Shown: piece after piece, positions 1 through 8,920 of the stretch
How positions within the stretch are numbered: the stretch's first letter is position 1
How the letters are laid out: each line of letters opens with the position of its first letter
Source of the DNA: Planctomycetota bacterium
GTDB taxonomy: Bacteria > Planctomycetota > MHYJ01 > WSZJ01 > JACPWG01
DNA: 51,897 nucleotides
Direction of reading: 5' to 3'
NCBI GenBank assembly: GCA_016197205.1
Contig: JACPWG010000127.1
Coordinates: 1 to 51,897 of the forward strand
Notes under the pieces: generated by a model
Databases searched by the model: none
What the model saw: the letters and a program-made list of their open reading frames with translations, nothing else
What the model was told of the DNA's origin: nothing
Program-made: the position numbers and the translations under genes

Positions 1-212
1 AATTATTAAAAATAAAAATATGGGCAATCTTAAAATGGTATTATATTTATTATTTAATATTTAAATTATGGGCAATCTTAAAATGTTCTTGTTAAATTCG
101 AAAAATACAAAATGACTGTAGGTTTTTTTGTGAACTGTTTACTAATTTTTTCGCTCCATTTGAGAATTTTCAAAGCAAAAATTTCAAAAATTTTTCCTAG
201 ATATATTTTTCT
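1..212. other. AT-rich segment with an abrupt GC switch at its right edge
   Basis: Bases 1-212 are mostly A and T, whereas everything from 213 onward is about 70% GC. The switch occurs within a few bases and falls in the middle of a Gly/Pro/Ala-rich coding frame. In the frame of the downstream protein there is a TAG stop at 198-200 and no start codon between it and 213. No gene is supported here. The simplest reading is a chimeric contig end or recombination junction; a real AT-rich insertion is the alternative. Confidence 0.7.
20..85 (+). repeat. 18-bp direct repeat, two copies 48 bp apart
   Basis: The sequence ATGGGCAATCTTAAAATG occurs exactly at 20-37 and again at 68-85. It lies wholly inside the AT-rich segment and I see no copy elsewhere in the window. 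This suggests that the segment comes from a different genomic context, for example an AT-rich repeat-containing genome. Confidence 0.8.
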
Positions 213-836
213 GCGGGCGGCGCCGCGGGTGGGCCGGGTGCGGGTGCGGCCCCGGGCGCGGGCGCCGGCGGTCCGCCGGGGCAGGGCGCGGGCGCTGCGC
301 CGGGTGCGGGGCAGGCCGACGAGGCGCCGGGCCTGGCTGCGAAGCTGCTGGAGGTCAAGCGTCAGATCGTCACGGAGGAGGATAAGCCGCGCATCGAGCA
401 GGAGTACGGCGAGATCATCAGCGCGCTTCGTGCGATCGCCTTCGATCCGCGACCGTCGCCGGTGAAGCAGCAGGCGATGGTGGAGCTGGACCGGCTGGAG
501 CCGCTTCAGAAGATCCTGAACGAAATGAGAGACCTCGAGCGGCAGCGCGTGGCTGCCGAGGAGCAGGCGCTCGCGGGCCAGCGCAAGCCGGCCGGCGCCC
601 CGAAGCCCCAATTCGACGGCCAGGGCTGGCTGGATGGGATGGGGAAGGTCATCAACCGGCCCGGGTCCCACAAACTGATCAAGGGCGGGAAGACGCTCTT
701 CTATCTCCGGAGCTACAAGCTCAACCTGAACGACTATCTGGGCAAGCTGGTAGGCGTACGGGGGAAGATGACCGAAGCCCCCGGCTGGGGCCCCAAGGTG
801 ATCGAGGTCGAGGAACTCGAGGTGCTGGGGGAGTAG
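213..836 (+). CDS. 5'-truncated protein with Gly/Pro/Ala-rich linker, helical segment and OB/SH3-like C-terminus
   Basis: The frame is open from the GC switch to the TAG at 834-836 and has no start codon: the GTG at 462 is internal to continuous coding sequence. Residues 1-38 of the visible part are a Gly/Ala/Pro linker. They are followed by a charged helical stretch (AAKLLEVKRQIVTEEDKPR) and a second helix rich in Gln, Arg and Glu. The last 65 residues contain RPGSHKLIKGG, FYLRSYK and YLGKLVGVRG, a pattern I associate with small OB-fold or SH3-like beta-barrels that end secreted Planctomycetes proteins. The missing N-terminus may have carried a signal peptide. The specific function is not recognised. 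The truncation results from the junction at about 212, not from the end of the gene. Confidence 0.6.
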   Translation, partial: AGGAAGGPGAGAAPGAGAGGPPGQGAGAAPGAGQADEAPGLAAKLLEVKRQIVTEEDKPRIEQEYGEIISALRAIAFDPRPSPVKQQAMVELDRLEPLQKILNEMRDLERQRVAAEEQALAGQRKPAGAPKPQFDGQGWLDGMGKVINRPGSHKLIKGGKTLFYLRSYKLNLNDYLGKLVGVRGKMTEAPGWGPKVIEVEELEVLGE

Positions 837-894
837 GAGTTCCCCGGACCGAGGTCGTAGGCCCACCCGCTCCTTTCCGCCAACGCCGGCGACC

Positions 895-985
895 ACAAGG
901 GGCGTCCCTACAGTCAGCGGCCGACGACAAGCTGTGACGCTGCGACCTCGATTCGAACCCTGCCGAAAATTTGGGTGGGCGGGAG
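895..985 (+). repeat. Dispersed repeat carrying GATTYGAACC
   Basis: This gene-free stretch (837-1170) contains a block related to sequences at 25033-25190. Shared pieces are GCGGCCGAC, CTGTGAC, and the 20-bp core at 952-971 of the type GATTYGAACCMTGCCGAAAA, which matches the reverse strand near 25075-25056 at about 18 of 20 positions. The core resembles a tRNA T-loop but has no matching stem. I call it a dispersed repeat, not an RNA gene. Confidence 0.5.
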
Positions 986-1087
986 CGGGCGGTTGCCCTT
1001 CGCGGGTCGGGCTCGAACCTAACCTTGGGCCCGCGCTCCAAGCAGCCGCGAGGACCACGGGCGGCCTGTTCTTTCCGCGCGGGCCCT

Positions 1088-1116
1088 TTGCAAATCGGCA
1101 AGCCGCGTGGTATGCT
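1088..1116 (+). promoter_or_regulatory. Putative sigma70-type promoter of the coiled-coil gene
   Basis: TTGCAA at 1088-1093 and TATGCT at 1111-1116 are separated by 17 bases, each matching the consensus at 4 of 6 positions. Transcription would start near 1123, giving a leader of about 48 bases before the ATG at 1171. Planctomycete promoters are poorly defined, so this is only a candidate. Confidence 0.35.
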
Positions 1117-1170
1117 TTCGGAAGTGGAGTCGTCAGGTCGGGGGAGGCGAACGTCGGGAGGACGCAGGTC

Positions 1171-1587
1171 ATGAGTGTTCGGAAAAACGGGAACGGCAAC
1201 GGGCACGGCGGTGCGAACGGCAGCGACATCGCTTGGCTCAAGACGGACGTCGCCGCCTTGAACAAGCTCTCCGCCGAACACGATCATCGGATGAAGGCCC
1301 ACGAGGCATGGATGAAGGCGCACCACAGGTGGATGCAGCGGCATGAGGCGGAGATGGCGAAGCAGCGGGAGGATATGAAGGATCATCGCGAGGAGATGAA
1401 GGTCTACCGGGAGGAGCTGAAAATCTACCGGGCCGAGAGCCTCGAGAGCCGTCGTCAGACCCGGGAGTTGATCGCCAACTTCTCGAAAGAGCAGACCAAG
1501 CGGGAGCGGCGCGACGAGGCCATCACCCTGATACTCCAAAGTATGGTGCATCGCATGGGGCGCCTGGAGGGGAAGCGCGGGTCGTAG
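1171..1587 (+). CDS. Small charged coiled-coil protein
   Basis: The ATG at 1171 is preceded by GGGAGGACGCAGGTC, which supplies a ribosome binding site. The frame is also open upstream, but that part overlaps the dispersed repeat and candidate promoter, so I reject longer starts. The 138-residue product has a Gly/Asn-rich head (about 1-20) and then an almost uninterrupted helix rich in His, Met, Glu, Arg and Lys with heptad-like spacing (HRWMQRHEAEMAKQRED, then YREELKIYRAE). It has no signal peptide or membrane segment. It stands alone between gene-free stretches. I do not recognise a named family; a cytoplasmic oligomerising or scaffold protein is a guess from composition. Confidence 0.65.
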   Translation: MSVRKNGNGNGHGGANGSDIAWLKTDVAALNKLSAEHDHRMKAHEAWMKAHHRWMQRHEAEMAKQREDMKDHREEMKVYREELKIYRAESLESRRQTRELIANFSKEQTKRERRDEAITLILQSMVHRMGRLEGKRGS

Positions 1588-2253
1588 ACGAGCGTGGGAG
1601 TGGGGCCGGAGGGGGGTCGGGCGGCGGGCCCTGGCTGGGTGGCGGATCTCTGGTTGTGGCGCGGCCTTGCCCCTACCCCGGCCGCGCTCCCGTTCTTCCT
1701 GCCTGGAACTTGGCTGAACAGAATTTTCCGGTGGACGCTCGCCTCGCCGACATGGAGTCGAGGGAAGTCGACGGAAGTCGACGCGGCGCCGCGGGACCTC
1801 GTCGGAAGACCGGAGGCCGGTGGCTTCATCCCGTGCACGAACCCGCTGCCGCCGAGAAAGAGCGGGCAGAGGGAGCGGGAGTCTCGCAGTGAGCCGGCGC
1901 CGGGCAATGCTGCCTGCGTCCGGCCCGGCCCGTCTCGCCGTAGTCACACACACGCCCGGAATCTCTGGCATCCGACGGTCCCCGCCGAGTAGAATGCGGA
2001 GTGTCCGACCGCAGCACGGAAGCCCATGAAAACAGGACACACCTTCGTGGGGGCCGCCGCGTGACCGTCGCGCGTTGAGCCCTCCTCCACCCCCCGGGCT
2101 CACCTCAGGCTTCTTCAGGCCGTCCATGTTCGACGCAGAAATCGGGCGCGCGCGAGTCGCCGGAACAACGCGACGCAGGCGCGTGACGAAGGCCCTGACG
2201 CTGACCGCGAAGCTGGTGACTCATCGGGGCATCACCTTGCTTGAGAGGCAAGC
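1588..2253. other. Gene-free stretch
   Basis: About 670 bases with no supportable gene. Open frames here have low-complexity Arg/Pro/Ala translations and no ribosome binding sites. Visible features are a short direct repeat GAAGTCGACG near 1767-1781 and a TAGAAT near 1989 that could be a -10 box but has no good -35 partner. Confidence 0.5.
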
Positions 2254-3345
2254 GTGACCGAGCCATCAAAGGAGCCCGTCGGGGGAGTTGCGGCGACCGC
2301 GCCGACACCGGCGCTCACGACCGTGCAGTCGACGCAGCCGTCGCCGGCGGGCGGGCAGGCGGTCCCCGCCGAGACGGTCCATCGCGTGTCGATCGTGGTC
2401 CCCGTCTACCAGGGAGAGCGCACGCTCGAGGCCCTGGTCGGCGAAATCGAACCGCTCACGCGATCGCAGCGCACCCCGCAAGGGCGCCTCTTCCGCGTCG
2501 ACGAAGTCGTCTTGACCCACGACGGCGCCACCGACGATTCGGCGAGCGTCATCGAAGCCCTCGCCGCACGTCACCCCTTCGTCGTGCCGATCTGGCTCTC
2601 GCGCAATTTCGGACAGCACTCCGCGACGCTCGCCGGCATGGCGGCCAGTTCCGCCGAGTGGGTCGCCACGATGGACGAGGACGGACAGCACGACCCGCGC
2701 GACGTCGGCCCCATGCTGGACCGCGCGCTCGAGGGCGGCGCCCAGCTTGTCTACGCGAGCCCCACGAACCCGCCTCCCCACGGCCGGCTGCGCAACCGCA
2801 TGAGCGACTTCGCGAAGTGGGTCTTCGTCGCCCTCCTCGGCAATCGCGAGATCGGACGCTTCCACAGCTTCCGCCTGGTCCACGGCGAAATCGCGCGCAG
2901 CCTCGCGGCCTATTGCGGCACCAGCGTGTACCTCGACGTCGCCCTCTCCTGGGTCGTCGGGTCCACGGAGTCGTGCCCGGTCCGCGTCCGCGGAGGCTCG
3001 ACGCGCCGGTCCGGCTACAACTTCCGCAAGCTCGCGCAGCACTTCATCCGCCTGCTTTTGACCTCGGGTACAAAACCCCTGCGGCTCATTTCGCTCCTGG
3101 GCGTCCTCTCCGTCCTCCTGGGACTCGGCATCACGGCATGGGCCGTCTGGGGCAAGCTCACGCAGCGCGTGCCCGTGCAGGGGTGGACCTCCACCATGAT
3201 CGTGCTCTGCGTTTTCTCCGGCTGCATCCTCTTTTCCCTCGGCGTCATCGCCGAGTACCTCGGCGTAATGTTGACGATGACGATGGGGAAGCCCCTCTTC
3301 CTCACCGTGTCGCGCCCGCCGCCCCGGAAGAAGGCGCGGCCGTGA
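2254..3345 (+). CDS. Family 2 glycosyltransferase, polyprenol-phosphate type
   Basis: The GTG at 2254 follows GAGAGG at 2243-2248 at suitable spacing. The 363-residue protein has a low-complexity head (1-42) and then a GT-A domain: VSIVVPVYQGERTLEALV (45-62), the THDGATDD loop (88-95) and the metal-binding-like DEDGQHDP (141-148). Two membrane segments follow at about 276-299 and 312-342. This matches the DPM1/ArnC/GtrB family, which moves a sugar from a nucleotide donor to a polyprenyl phosphate on the inner face of the membrane. The ALS.W and RSGYNFRKL segments (about 230-260) before the membrane helices are typical of this family. It overlaps the following epimerase by 4 bases, suggesting that the two act on one surface-sugar pathway. 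Donor and acceptor cannot be read from the sequence. Confidence 0.85.
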   Translation: MTEPSKEPVGGVAATAPTPALTTVQSTQPSPAGGQAVPAETVHRVSIVVPVYQGERTLEALVGEIEPLTRSQRTPQGRLFRVDEVVLTHDGATDDSASVIEALAARHPFVVPIWLSRNFGQHSATLAGMAASSAEWVATMDEDGQHDPRDVGPMLDRALEGGAQLVYASPTNPPPHGRLRNRMSDFAKWVFVALLGNREIGRFHSFRLVHGEIARSLAAYCGTSVYLDVALSWVVGSTESCPVRVRGGSTRRSGYNFRKLAQHFIRLLLTSGTKPLRLISLLGVLSVLLGLGITAWAVWGKLTQRVPVQGWTSTMIVLCVFSGCILFSLGVIAEYLGVMLTMTMGKPLFLTVSRPPPRKKARP

Positions 3346-4337
3346 GCACAGCGCTCGCCTGGGTGCTCGGGCGGGGCGGACTCCTGGGTTCGCACCTCGC
3401 ACGTGCGGTCGCCCGCCGCGGGCCGGGGCTCGCCCTGTGGGACGCAGCGCCGACGGGCTTGCCGTGGAAAGAGGAAAGCCGGCTGGGCGCGGCCCTGGAG
3501 GCGGCGGCCGACTCCTTCGCGGCTGCGGTCCGCGCACGCGGCGGCGGTTGGGCCTTCCTGTGGGCGGCCGGCGCGGGCGTGATCGGCACCTCGCCCGAGG
3601 CGCTCGCGGCGGAGACCCGGACCTGGCGTCGGTGCCTCGAACTGCTCGAGCGCCTGCCGGCAAACAGCGGCGAACGCGCGCCGGGCGAGATCTTTCTCGC
3701 CAGCTCGGCCGGCGGCGTCTACGGCGAGAGCACGGAGCCGCGGCTGACGGAGGCGTCGGCTTGCATGCCCCTGTCGGAATACGGCCGGAACAAGCTGCGC
3801 CAGGAGGCGGCCCTGGCTGAATGGAACGCGACGCGGCCGGACGCGCGCTGCCTCGTCGGCCGGCTCTCGAATCTCTACGGACCCGGCCAGAATCTCGCGA
3901 AGCCCCAGGGCTTCATTTCGCACGCGTGCAGAAACGTCATCCAGGGTCGCGCGATCCAGCTCTACGTTCCGCTCGATACGATCCGGGACTACCTCTTCGC
4001 TGAAGATTGCGCGGAGCACGTCGCTGCTTGCGTGGAGCGCTTGCGTGCGGAGGATGCCGTCCCGGGCGCGCCGCTCCTGAAAGTCTTCGCTGCGGAACAG
4101 GCCTGCTCGCTCGCCCAGATCCTGGGCTGCATCCGTCGGATCTCGCGCCGGCACCCGAAGGTCGTAATCACCCGGCGGCCCACGGGGAAGGAGCAGGCCC
4201 GCCGAATCCAGTTCCGCTCCGTGGTCTGGCCGGACCTCCCGATGCCGCGCCGCACCGACCTGCTCGTCGGAGTGGACCGCGTCTACCAGCACCAGATGTC
4301 GCTCTTCCGGCAGGGGAAGCTGCCTGCGCCGAGCTGA
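3342..4337 (+). CDS. NAD-dependent sugar epimerase/dehydratase (extended SDR)
   Basis: The GTG at 3342 overlaps the upstream TGA (GTGA), a typical coupled start. The 331-residue protein has the Rossmann glycine motif GRGGLLG (10-16), the SSAGGVYG strand (121-128) with the catalytic Ser, and the YxxxK pair Tyr147/Lys151 in EYGRNK. It also has RLSNLYGPGQ and RDYLFAEDCAEH, both characteristic of nucleotide-sugar epimerases and dehydratases. Length is normal for the family. The substrate is probably a UDP- or dTDP-sugar. Coupling to the glycosyltransferase suggests that it provides or modifies the sugar that is transferred to polyprenyl phosphate. Confidence 0.85.
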   Translation: MSTALAWVLGRGGLLGSHLARAVARRGPGLALWDAAPTGLPWKEESRLGAALEAAADSFAAAVRARGGGWAFLWAAGAGVIGTSPEALAAETRTWRRCLELLERLPANSGERAPGEIFLASSAGGVYGESTEPRLTEASACMPLSEYGRNKLRQEAALAEWNATRPDARCLVGRLSNLYGPGQNLAKPQGFISHACRNVIQGRAIQLYVPLDTIRDYLFAEDCAEHVAACVERLRAEDAVPGAPLLKVFAAEQACSLAQILGCIRRISRRHPKVVITRRPTGKEQARRIQFRSVVWPDLPMPRRTDLLVGVDRVYQHQMSLFRQGKLPAPS

Positions 4338-4429
4338 GGTGGGGAGGCGCCGGCGAAGAGCGCGTGCGAATCGGGAAACCCGAACGCGAGACGAGCCCTT
4401 CCGACGAGCGGTTCCCGCAGGCCTCTTTT

Positions 4430-4845
4430 ACCGCAGAGGCGCGGAGACGCAGAGGACCTTCAGTCCATCGAAAATCCTCCGCGCCGCCAACCGTTCAAAG
4501 ATTGTTTTCTTGCGACCATTCTTTCTTGGGTCGAAAGCCACGAAAACCACAGATTTCCCAGGGCAGCCGCTGGCCGCAACCAGAGGGACGAGCCACCGAA
4601 GACGCCGAAAACACTGAAAGACGAATCGCGAATTTCGCCAATTTCGCGAATTGTCTGTTGGGAATTCGTTGCCAAAAAAAAACAAGCTTTTGGGCTGTTG
4701 TGTCACAGATTCCATGCGATTACACAGATTACGAATCTGTGAAATCGTCGTCAATCTGTGAAATCTGTGGTTCCGTCGTCGCTTGGCTGCGGCCCCGCCG
4801 CGCTGTGTCTCTGTGTTTCGTCCACGCGTTCTCCGTCTCCAGCCC
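4430..4845 (+). repeat. Composite dispersed repeat upstream of hen1
   Basis: This gene-free stretch (4338-4862) is a patchwork of short-period repeat families: CGCAGAGGCGCGGAGACGCAGAGG-type at 4430-4456 (two periods), CCACGAAAACCACAGATTTC at 4538-4557, the 9-base period GAAGACGCC/GAAAACACT at 4597-4620, and a foldback built from AATTTCGCGAATT near 4630-4651. Last come CACAGATT / AATCTGTG inverted units at 4707-4794. The final 42 bases (4753-4794) recur after pnkp at 8967-9008 with 39 of 42 identical, in the same orientation. The 9-base unit also appears around the GxxExxY gene at 43.9-44.7 kb. Confidence 0.8.
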
Positions 4846-4862
4846 CCACACTTGAGCTTTGC

Positions 4863-6269
4863 ATGTTCCTCTCCCTCACCACCACCGCCCCCCTCGCGAC
4901 CGACCTCGGCTTCCTCCTCATGAAGAACCCCGCGAACCTCTACACGCGGGACCTCGCCTTCGGCAAGGCGTACGTCTTCTATCCGGAGGCGACCGAGGAG
5001 CGCTGCACCGCCGTGCTCTGGGTCGAGGTCGACCCCGTCGAGCTCGTCCGCGGCCTCGGCAAGGGGAAGGACATCGGGATCGAGCAATACGTCAACGACC
5101 GGCCGTACGTCGCCTCGAGCCTGCTCTCGGTCGCGATCGCGCAGGTCTTCTCCACGGCCCTCTCGGGCCGCAGCAAGGAGCGTCCCGCGCGCGCGGCGGA
5201 GGCGCTGCCGCTCGAGGCCGTCCTCCCGGCCGTTCGCTGCACAGGCGGGGAGGAGCTGGCGCGCGCGCTCTGGGAGCCCCTGGGCTACGAAGTGCGGACG
5301 GACCGGCTCTCCGCCCTAGCCGCGGGCGCCCGATCCGTGCTGTCGCTCCGCCTCCTCGCGACGCGCCCGCTGCACGAACTCCTCGAGCACCTCTACGTCC
5401 TCCTGCCGGTCCTCGACGATGCGAAGCACTATTTCGTGGGGCCGGACGAAGTGGAAAAACTCCTCCGGCGCGGGGAAGGCTGGCTGCCGCGACACCCGGC
5501 TCGCGAGCTGATCGTCCGTCGCTACTTGCGCTATCGGCGGCCGATGGTCGAGCTCGCGCTCGAGCGCCTCGACGCCGACGAGGACGACCCGGGGCAGGCG
5601 CAGGAACGCGAAGACGCCCGCTTCGGGCCGGAAGGCGCCTCGCTTTCGGCCTGCCGGCTGGACGCGGTCGTGTCGGCGCTCCGGGGTGACGCGCTCATTC
5701 CGTCGCGCATCCTGGACCTCGGCTGCGGGCAGGGCGCCCTCCTGGAACGACTCGCGCGCGAAGGGGGCGTGCGGGAGCTGGTGGGCGTGGACGTGAGCCC
5801 GCGCTGCCTCGCGCGCGCGGCCGCCCGCCTTCGGCTCGATTCGCGCCCTCCGTCGCACGTCCCCGCGATCAAGCTGCTGCAAGGGTCCGCGGTCTATCGG
5901 GACGCGCGGCTCAAGGGCTTCGAGGCCGCCGCGCTCGTCGAGGTCCTCGAGCACGTTGAACCGGAGCGCCTGCCCGCGTTCGAACGCGCGGTGTTCGGCG
6001 AGGCGAATCCCAAGCGGCTGGTGCTCACCACGCCCAACGCCGAGTTCAACGTGCGCATGCCGGGCCTGCGTCCGGGGGAGCGACGCCACCCGGACCACCG
6101 GTTCGAATGGGACCGGGAAACCTTCCGCGTCTGGTGCGCCCGCGTCGCCGAGACCCACGGCTATCATGTGCGGTTCCTGCCCGTCGGTCCGGAGGACCCG
6201 CAGGTGGGCCCGCCGACACAGCTCGCGGTCTTCGACCTGAGCGGGGCGGGCCCGAGGAGGAGCGCGTGA
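4863..6269 (+). CDS. hen1: Hen1, 3'-terminal RNA ribose 2'-O-methyltransferase
   Basis: The ATG at 4863 begins the conserved MFLSLTTTAP N-terminus, so earlier in-frame starts inside the repeat are rejected. Length (468 residues) matches bacterial Hen1. The N-terminal half is the Hen1-specific domain (TDLGFLLMKNPANLY, then YVNDRPYVASSLLSVA). The C-terminal methyltransferase has the SAM motif LDLGCGQG (about 284-291) and the metal-binding ExxEH at Glu360, Glu363 and His364. It methylates the 2'-OH at the broken 3' end of RNA before ligation by Pnkp, protecting the repaired site from re-cleavage. It overlaps pnkp by 4 bases (GTGA) and the pair forms the known bacterial Pnkp/Hen1 repair cassette. 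Confidence 0.95.
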   Translation: MFLSLTTTAPLATDLGFLLMKNPANLYTRDLAFGKAYVFYPEATEERCTAVLWVEVDPVELVRGLGKGKDIGIEQYVNDRPYVASSLLSVAIAQVFSTALSGRSKERPARAAEALPLEAVLPAVRCTGGEELARALWEPLGYEVRTDRLSALAAGARSVLSLRLLATRPLHELLEHLYVLLPVLDDAKHYFVGPDEVEKLLRRGEGWLPRHPARELIVRRYLRYRRPMVELALERLDADEDDPGQAQEREDARFGPEGASLSACRLDAVVSALRGDALIPSRILDLGCGQGALLERLAREGGVRELVGVDVSPRCLARAAARLRLDSRPPSHVPAIKLLQGSAVYRDARLKGFEAAALVEVLEHVEPERLPAFERAVFGEANPKRLVLTTPNAEFNVRMPGLRPGERRHPDHRFEWDRETFRVWCARVAETHGYHVRFLPVGPEDPQVGPPTQLAVFDLSGAGPRRSA

Positions 6270-8893
6270 CGGACGCCCTTCCCGCCTCCCCGGACCGCGG
6301 GCCCGCGGCTAAGGTGATCACCGTACCCGCGTTTTCGCTGGTCCTCCTCGTCGGCGCGAGCGGCTGCGGCAAGTCCACGTTCGGCGCGCGCAATTTCCGC
6401 CCGACGGAAATCGTCGGTTCGGACCACTGTCGCGGCGTGGTGAGCGACGACGAGACCGACCAGAGCGCCAGCCGGGAGGCCTTCGACCTGCTCTACCACA
6501 TTGCGGGCGTCCGCCTGCGGCGCGGGCTCCTCACCGTCATCGACGCGACCAACGTCCGGCCCGATTCGCGCCGTCCGCTTCTGGAGTTGGCGCGGGCCCA
6601 CGACGCGCTCGCCGTGGCCATCGTTTTCGACGTTACCGAGCGCGACTGCATCGCGCGCAACGCGGCGCGCGGCGGGCGGGACTTCGGCCCGCACGTGGTC
6701 CGGACCCACTGCCGGGAATTGCGCGCCTCCCTGCGCCACTTGCGGTCGGAAGGCTTCCGGTATGTCCACGTCCTCGAGGGGCTGGAGGAGCCGAACCGGA
6801 CGCGCGTCGAGCGGACGCCGCTCTGGACCGACCGCCGTGGCGAGACGGGTCCCTTCGACATCATCGGGGACGTCCATGGCTGCGGCGACGAGCTGGAGGC
6901 GCTGCTCGCGCGCCTGGGGTATTCGCCGGATGGCGCCTCCGGCCCCTACCGGCACGCGGCCGGCCGGCGCGCCGTTTTTCTCGGGGACCTCGTCGACCGC
7001 GGGCCGCGGGTCGTGGACTCCGCGCGCATCGTGATGGACATGGTCGGGGCCGGCTCCGCGCTCTGCGTCCCCGGCAACCACGACCTCAAGCTCCTCCGCC
7101 ACTTGCGGGGCCGGCCTGTGAAGGTCTCGCACGGCCTGGAGGCGAGCCTCGCGCAGCTCGAGGCCCTGCCCGCCGAGGCCCGGGAGGCCTTCGTCGAGCG
7201 CTACTGCGAGTTCGTCGACGCGCTCGTCTCGCACTTCGTCCTCGACGGCGGGAAGCTCGTGGTCGCGCACGCGGGCATGAAGGAGGAGTACCAGGGGCGC
7301 GCATCGACCCGTGTCCGCGACTTCGCGCTGTATGGCGAGACGACCGGCGAATCCGACGAGTTCGGCCTGCCGGTGCGGCTGGACTGGGCCGCGGCGTATC
7401 GGGGTGCGGCCGCGGTCGTGTACGGCCACACCCCCTGTCCGGAAGCGGAGTGGCTGAACGGCACGATGAACGTCGACACGGGCTGCGTCTTCGGAGGCAA
7501 ACTCACGGCGCTCCGGTATCCGGAACGGGAGCTGGTGCAGGTGCCCGCGCGGTGCGCGTACGTGCGCTCCCCGCGCCCGCTCGCGTCGGCCGCCGGGACG
7601 GCGCCGGCGCAGGAGGGCGCCGCAGCGGGCCCTTCGCTGCAATGGAGACACGACGAGCTGTTGGACCTGGCGGACGTACACGGCAAGCGCGTGATCGAGA
7701 CGCGACTCTCGCATCCGGTGACGGTCCCCGCCGAACATGCGGCCGCGGCGCTCGAAGTGATGAGCCGGTTCGCCGTCGACCCGCGGTGGATCATTTATCT
7801 GCCGCCGACGATGTCGCCGGCCGCGGCGTCGAAGCGCGTCGACTGCCTCGAACATCCGGACGAGGTGTTCCGCTATTTTCGCGAGCACGGCGTGAAGCGA
7901 GTCGTGTGCGAAGAAAAGCACATGGGGAGCCGCGCGGTGATCGTCGCGTGTCGGGACGAAGCGGCCGCGGGCCGGCGCTTCGGCACCGCGGCGCGACTCG
8001 GGGCGTGCCTCACCCGCACGGGCCGCCCGTTTTTCGAGGACCCGGCGACGGAGGGCGCGCTCCTCGCCCGCCTGCGGGCTGCATTCGAACGCGCGGGCCT
8101 CTGGACGGAGCTGGACACCGACTGGGCGTGCCTGGACGCCGAGGTCCTTCCCTGGAACGCGCGCGCCCGGGCCCTGGTCGAGGACCTGTACGCCCCGGTC
8201 GGGGAGGCCGGCGCGGCGACTCTCCGCGCGGCGCGGGGCTCCGCGGGGTCGGCGCTTGCCCGCGGCGTGGACGTCGGCGCACTTTCGGAGGGGCTGGCCC
8301 GGCACGCGGCGGCCGTGGACCGCTATCGCGAGGCCTATCGCCGATACTGCTGGGAAGTCCAGGGGCTCGAGGGACTGCGGGTGGCGCCGTTTCATTTGCT
8401 GGCGACCGAAGGGAAAGTGCACGCCGACCGTGAGCACGTCTGGCACTTGTCGATGCTCGCGCGATTGGCCGAAGCGGACCCGACGTCCTTCCGCGCAACG
8501 GTGTGGCGAGAGGTGGACCTGGAGTCCGAGTCGTCGACGGCCGCCGCCACCGCGTGGTGGGAGGAGAGCACCGCCGCCGGCGCGGAGGGCATGGTCGTGA
8601 AGCCCTGGACCTTCGTGGCGCGGGACGCGGAGGGCCTCGTGCAGCCTGCGCTCAAGTGTCGCGGGCGGGAGTACCTGCGCATCATCTATGGCCCGACCTA
8701 CCTGGAGCCGGGGTCCCTCGATCGTCTGCGCGTCCGTCGCCTCGGCCTGAAGCGCAGCCTGGCCCTGCGCGAATTCGCGCTGGGGGTCGAGGCCCTGGAG
8801 CGCTTCGTCCGCGGCGAGCCGCTGCGCCGAGTGCACGAGTGCGTGTTCGGCGTCCTCGCGCTGGAGAGCGAGCCGGTCGACCCGAGGCTGTGA
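6266..8893 (+). CDS. pnkp: Pnkp, polynucleotide kinase-phosphatase-ligase
   Basis: The GTG at 6266 overlaps the hen1 stop and follows GAGGAGGAGC. The 875-residue protein matches the usual length of bacterial Pnkp (about 870). Domains in order are the 5'-kinase with P-loop GASGCGKS (30-37), then a calcineurin-like 2',3'-phosphatase with DIIGDVHG (about 198-205), GDLVDRGPR and GNHD, and a C-terminal ligase-like adenylyltransferase with the nucleotidyl lysine in EEKHMGSR (Lys at about 551) and an EGMVVKPW motif. It heals 5'-OH and 3'-phosphate or cyclic-phosphate ends of cleaved RNA and joins them together with Hen1. Such systems repair tRNAs cut by ribotoxins. No damage-sensing regulator is encoded next to it. 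Confidence 0.95.
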   Translation: MTDALPASPDRGPAAKVITVPAFSLVLLVGASGCGKSTFGARNFRPTEIVGSDHCRGVVSDDETDQSASREAFDLLYHIAGVRLRRGLLTVIDATNVRPDSRRPLLELARAHDALAVAIVFDVTERDCIARNAARGGRDFGPHVVRTHCRELRASLRHLRSEGFRYVHVLEGLEEPNRTRVERTPLWTDRRGETGPFDIIGDVHGCGDELEALLARLGYSPDGASGPYRHAAGRRAVFLGDLVDRGPRVVDSARIVMDMVGAGSALCVPGNHDLKLLRHLRGRPVKVSHGLEASLAQLEALPAEAREAFVERYCEFVDALVSHFVLDGGKLVVAHAGMKEEYQGRASTRVRDFALYGETTGESDEFGLPVRLDWAAAYRGAAAVVYGHTPCPEAEWLNGTMNVDTGCVFGGKLTALRYPERELVQVPARCAYVRSPRPLASAAGTAPAQEGAAAGPSLQWRHDELLDLADVHGKRVIETRLSHPVTVPAEHAAAALEVMSRFAVDPRWIIYLPPTMSPAAASKRVDCLEHPDEVFRYFREHGVKRVVCEEKHMGSRAVIVACRDEAAAGRRFGTAARLGACLTRTGRPFFEDPATEGALLARLRAAFERAGLWTELDTDWACLDAEVLPWNARARALVEDLYAPVGEAGAATLRAARGSAGSALARGVDVGALSEGLARHAAAVDRYREAYRRYCWEVQGLEGLRVAPFHLLATEGKVHADREHVWHLSMLARLAEADPTSFRATVWREVDLESESSTAAATAWWEESTAAGAEGMVVKPWTFVARDAEGLVQPALKCRGREYLRIIYGPTYLEPGSLDRLRVRRLGLKRSLALREFALGVEALERFVRGEPLRRVHECVFGVLALESEPVDPRL

Positions 8894-8920
8894 GTGGGAG
8901 GTGTTGCCGGGGTCGAACAC

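Noticed and set aside
940..975. tRNA-like GATTCGAACC sequence
   Set aside because: The T-loop-like string has no pairing stem, acceptor or anticodon arm, and related copies near 25.1 kb show that it is part of a dispersed repeat.
4863..8893. Hen1/Pnkp as a novel system
   Set aside because: The pair is an established RNA-repair cassette; only its repeat flanks are unusual.
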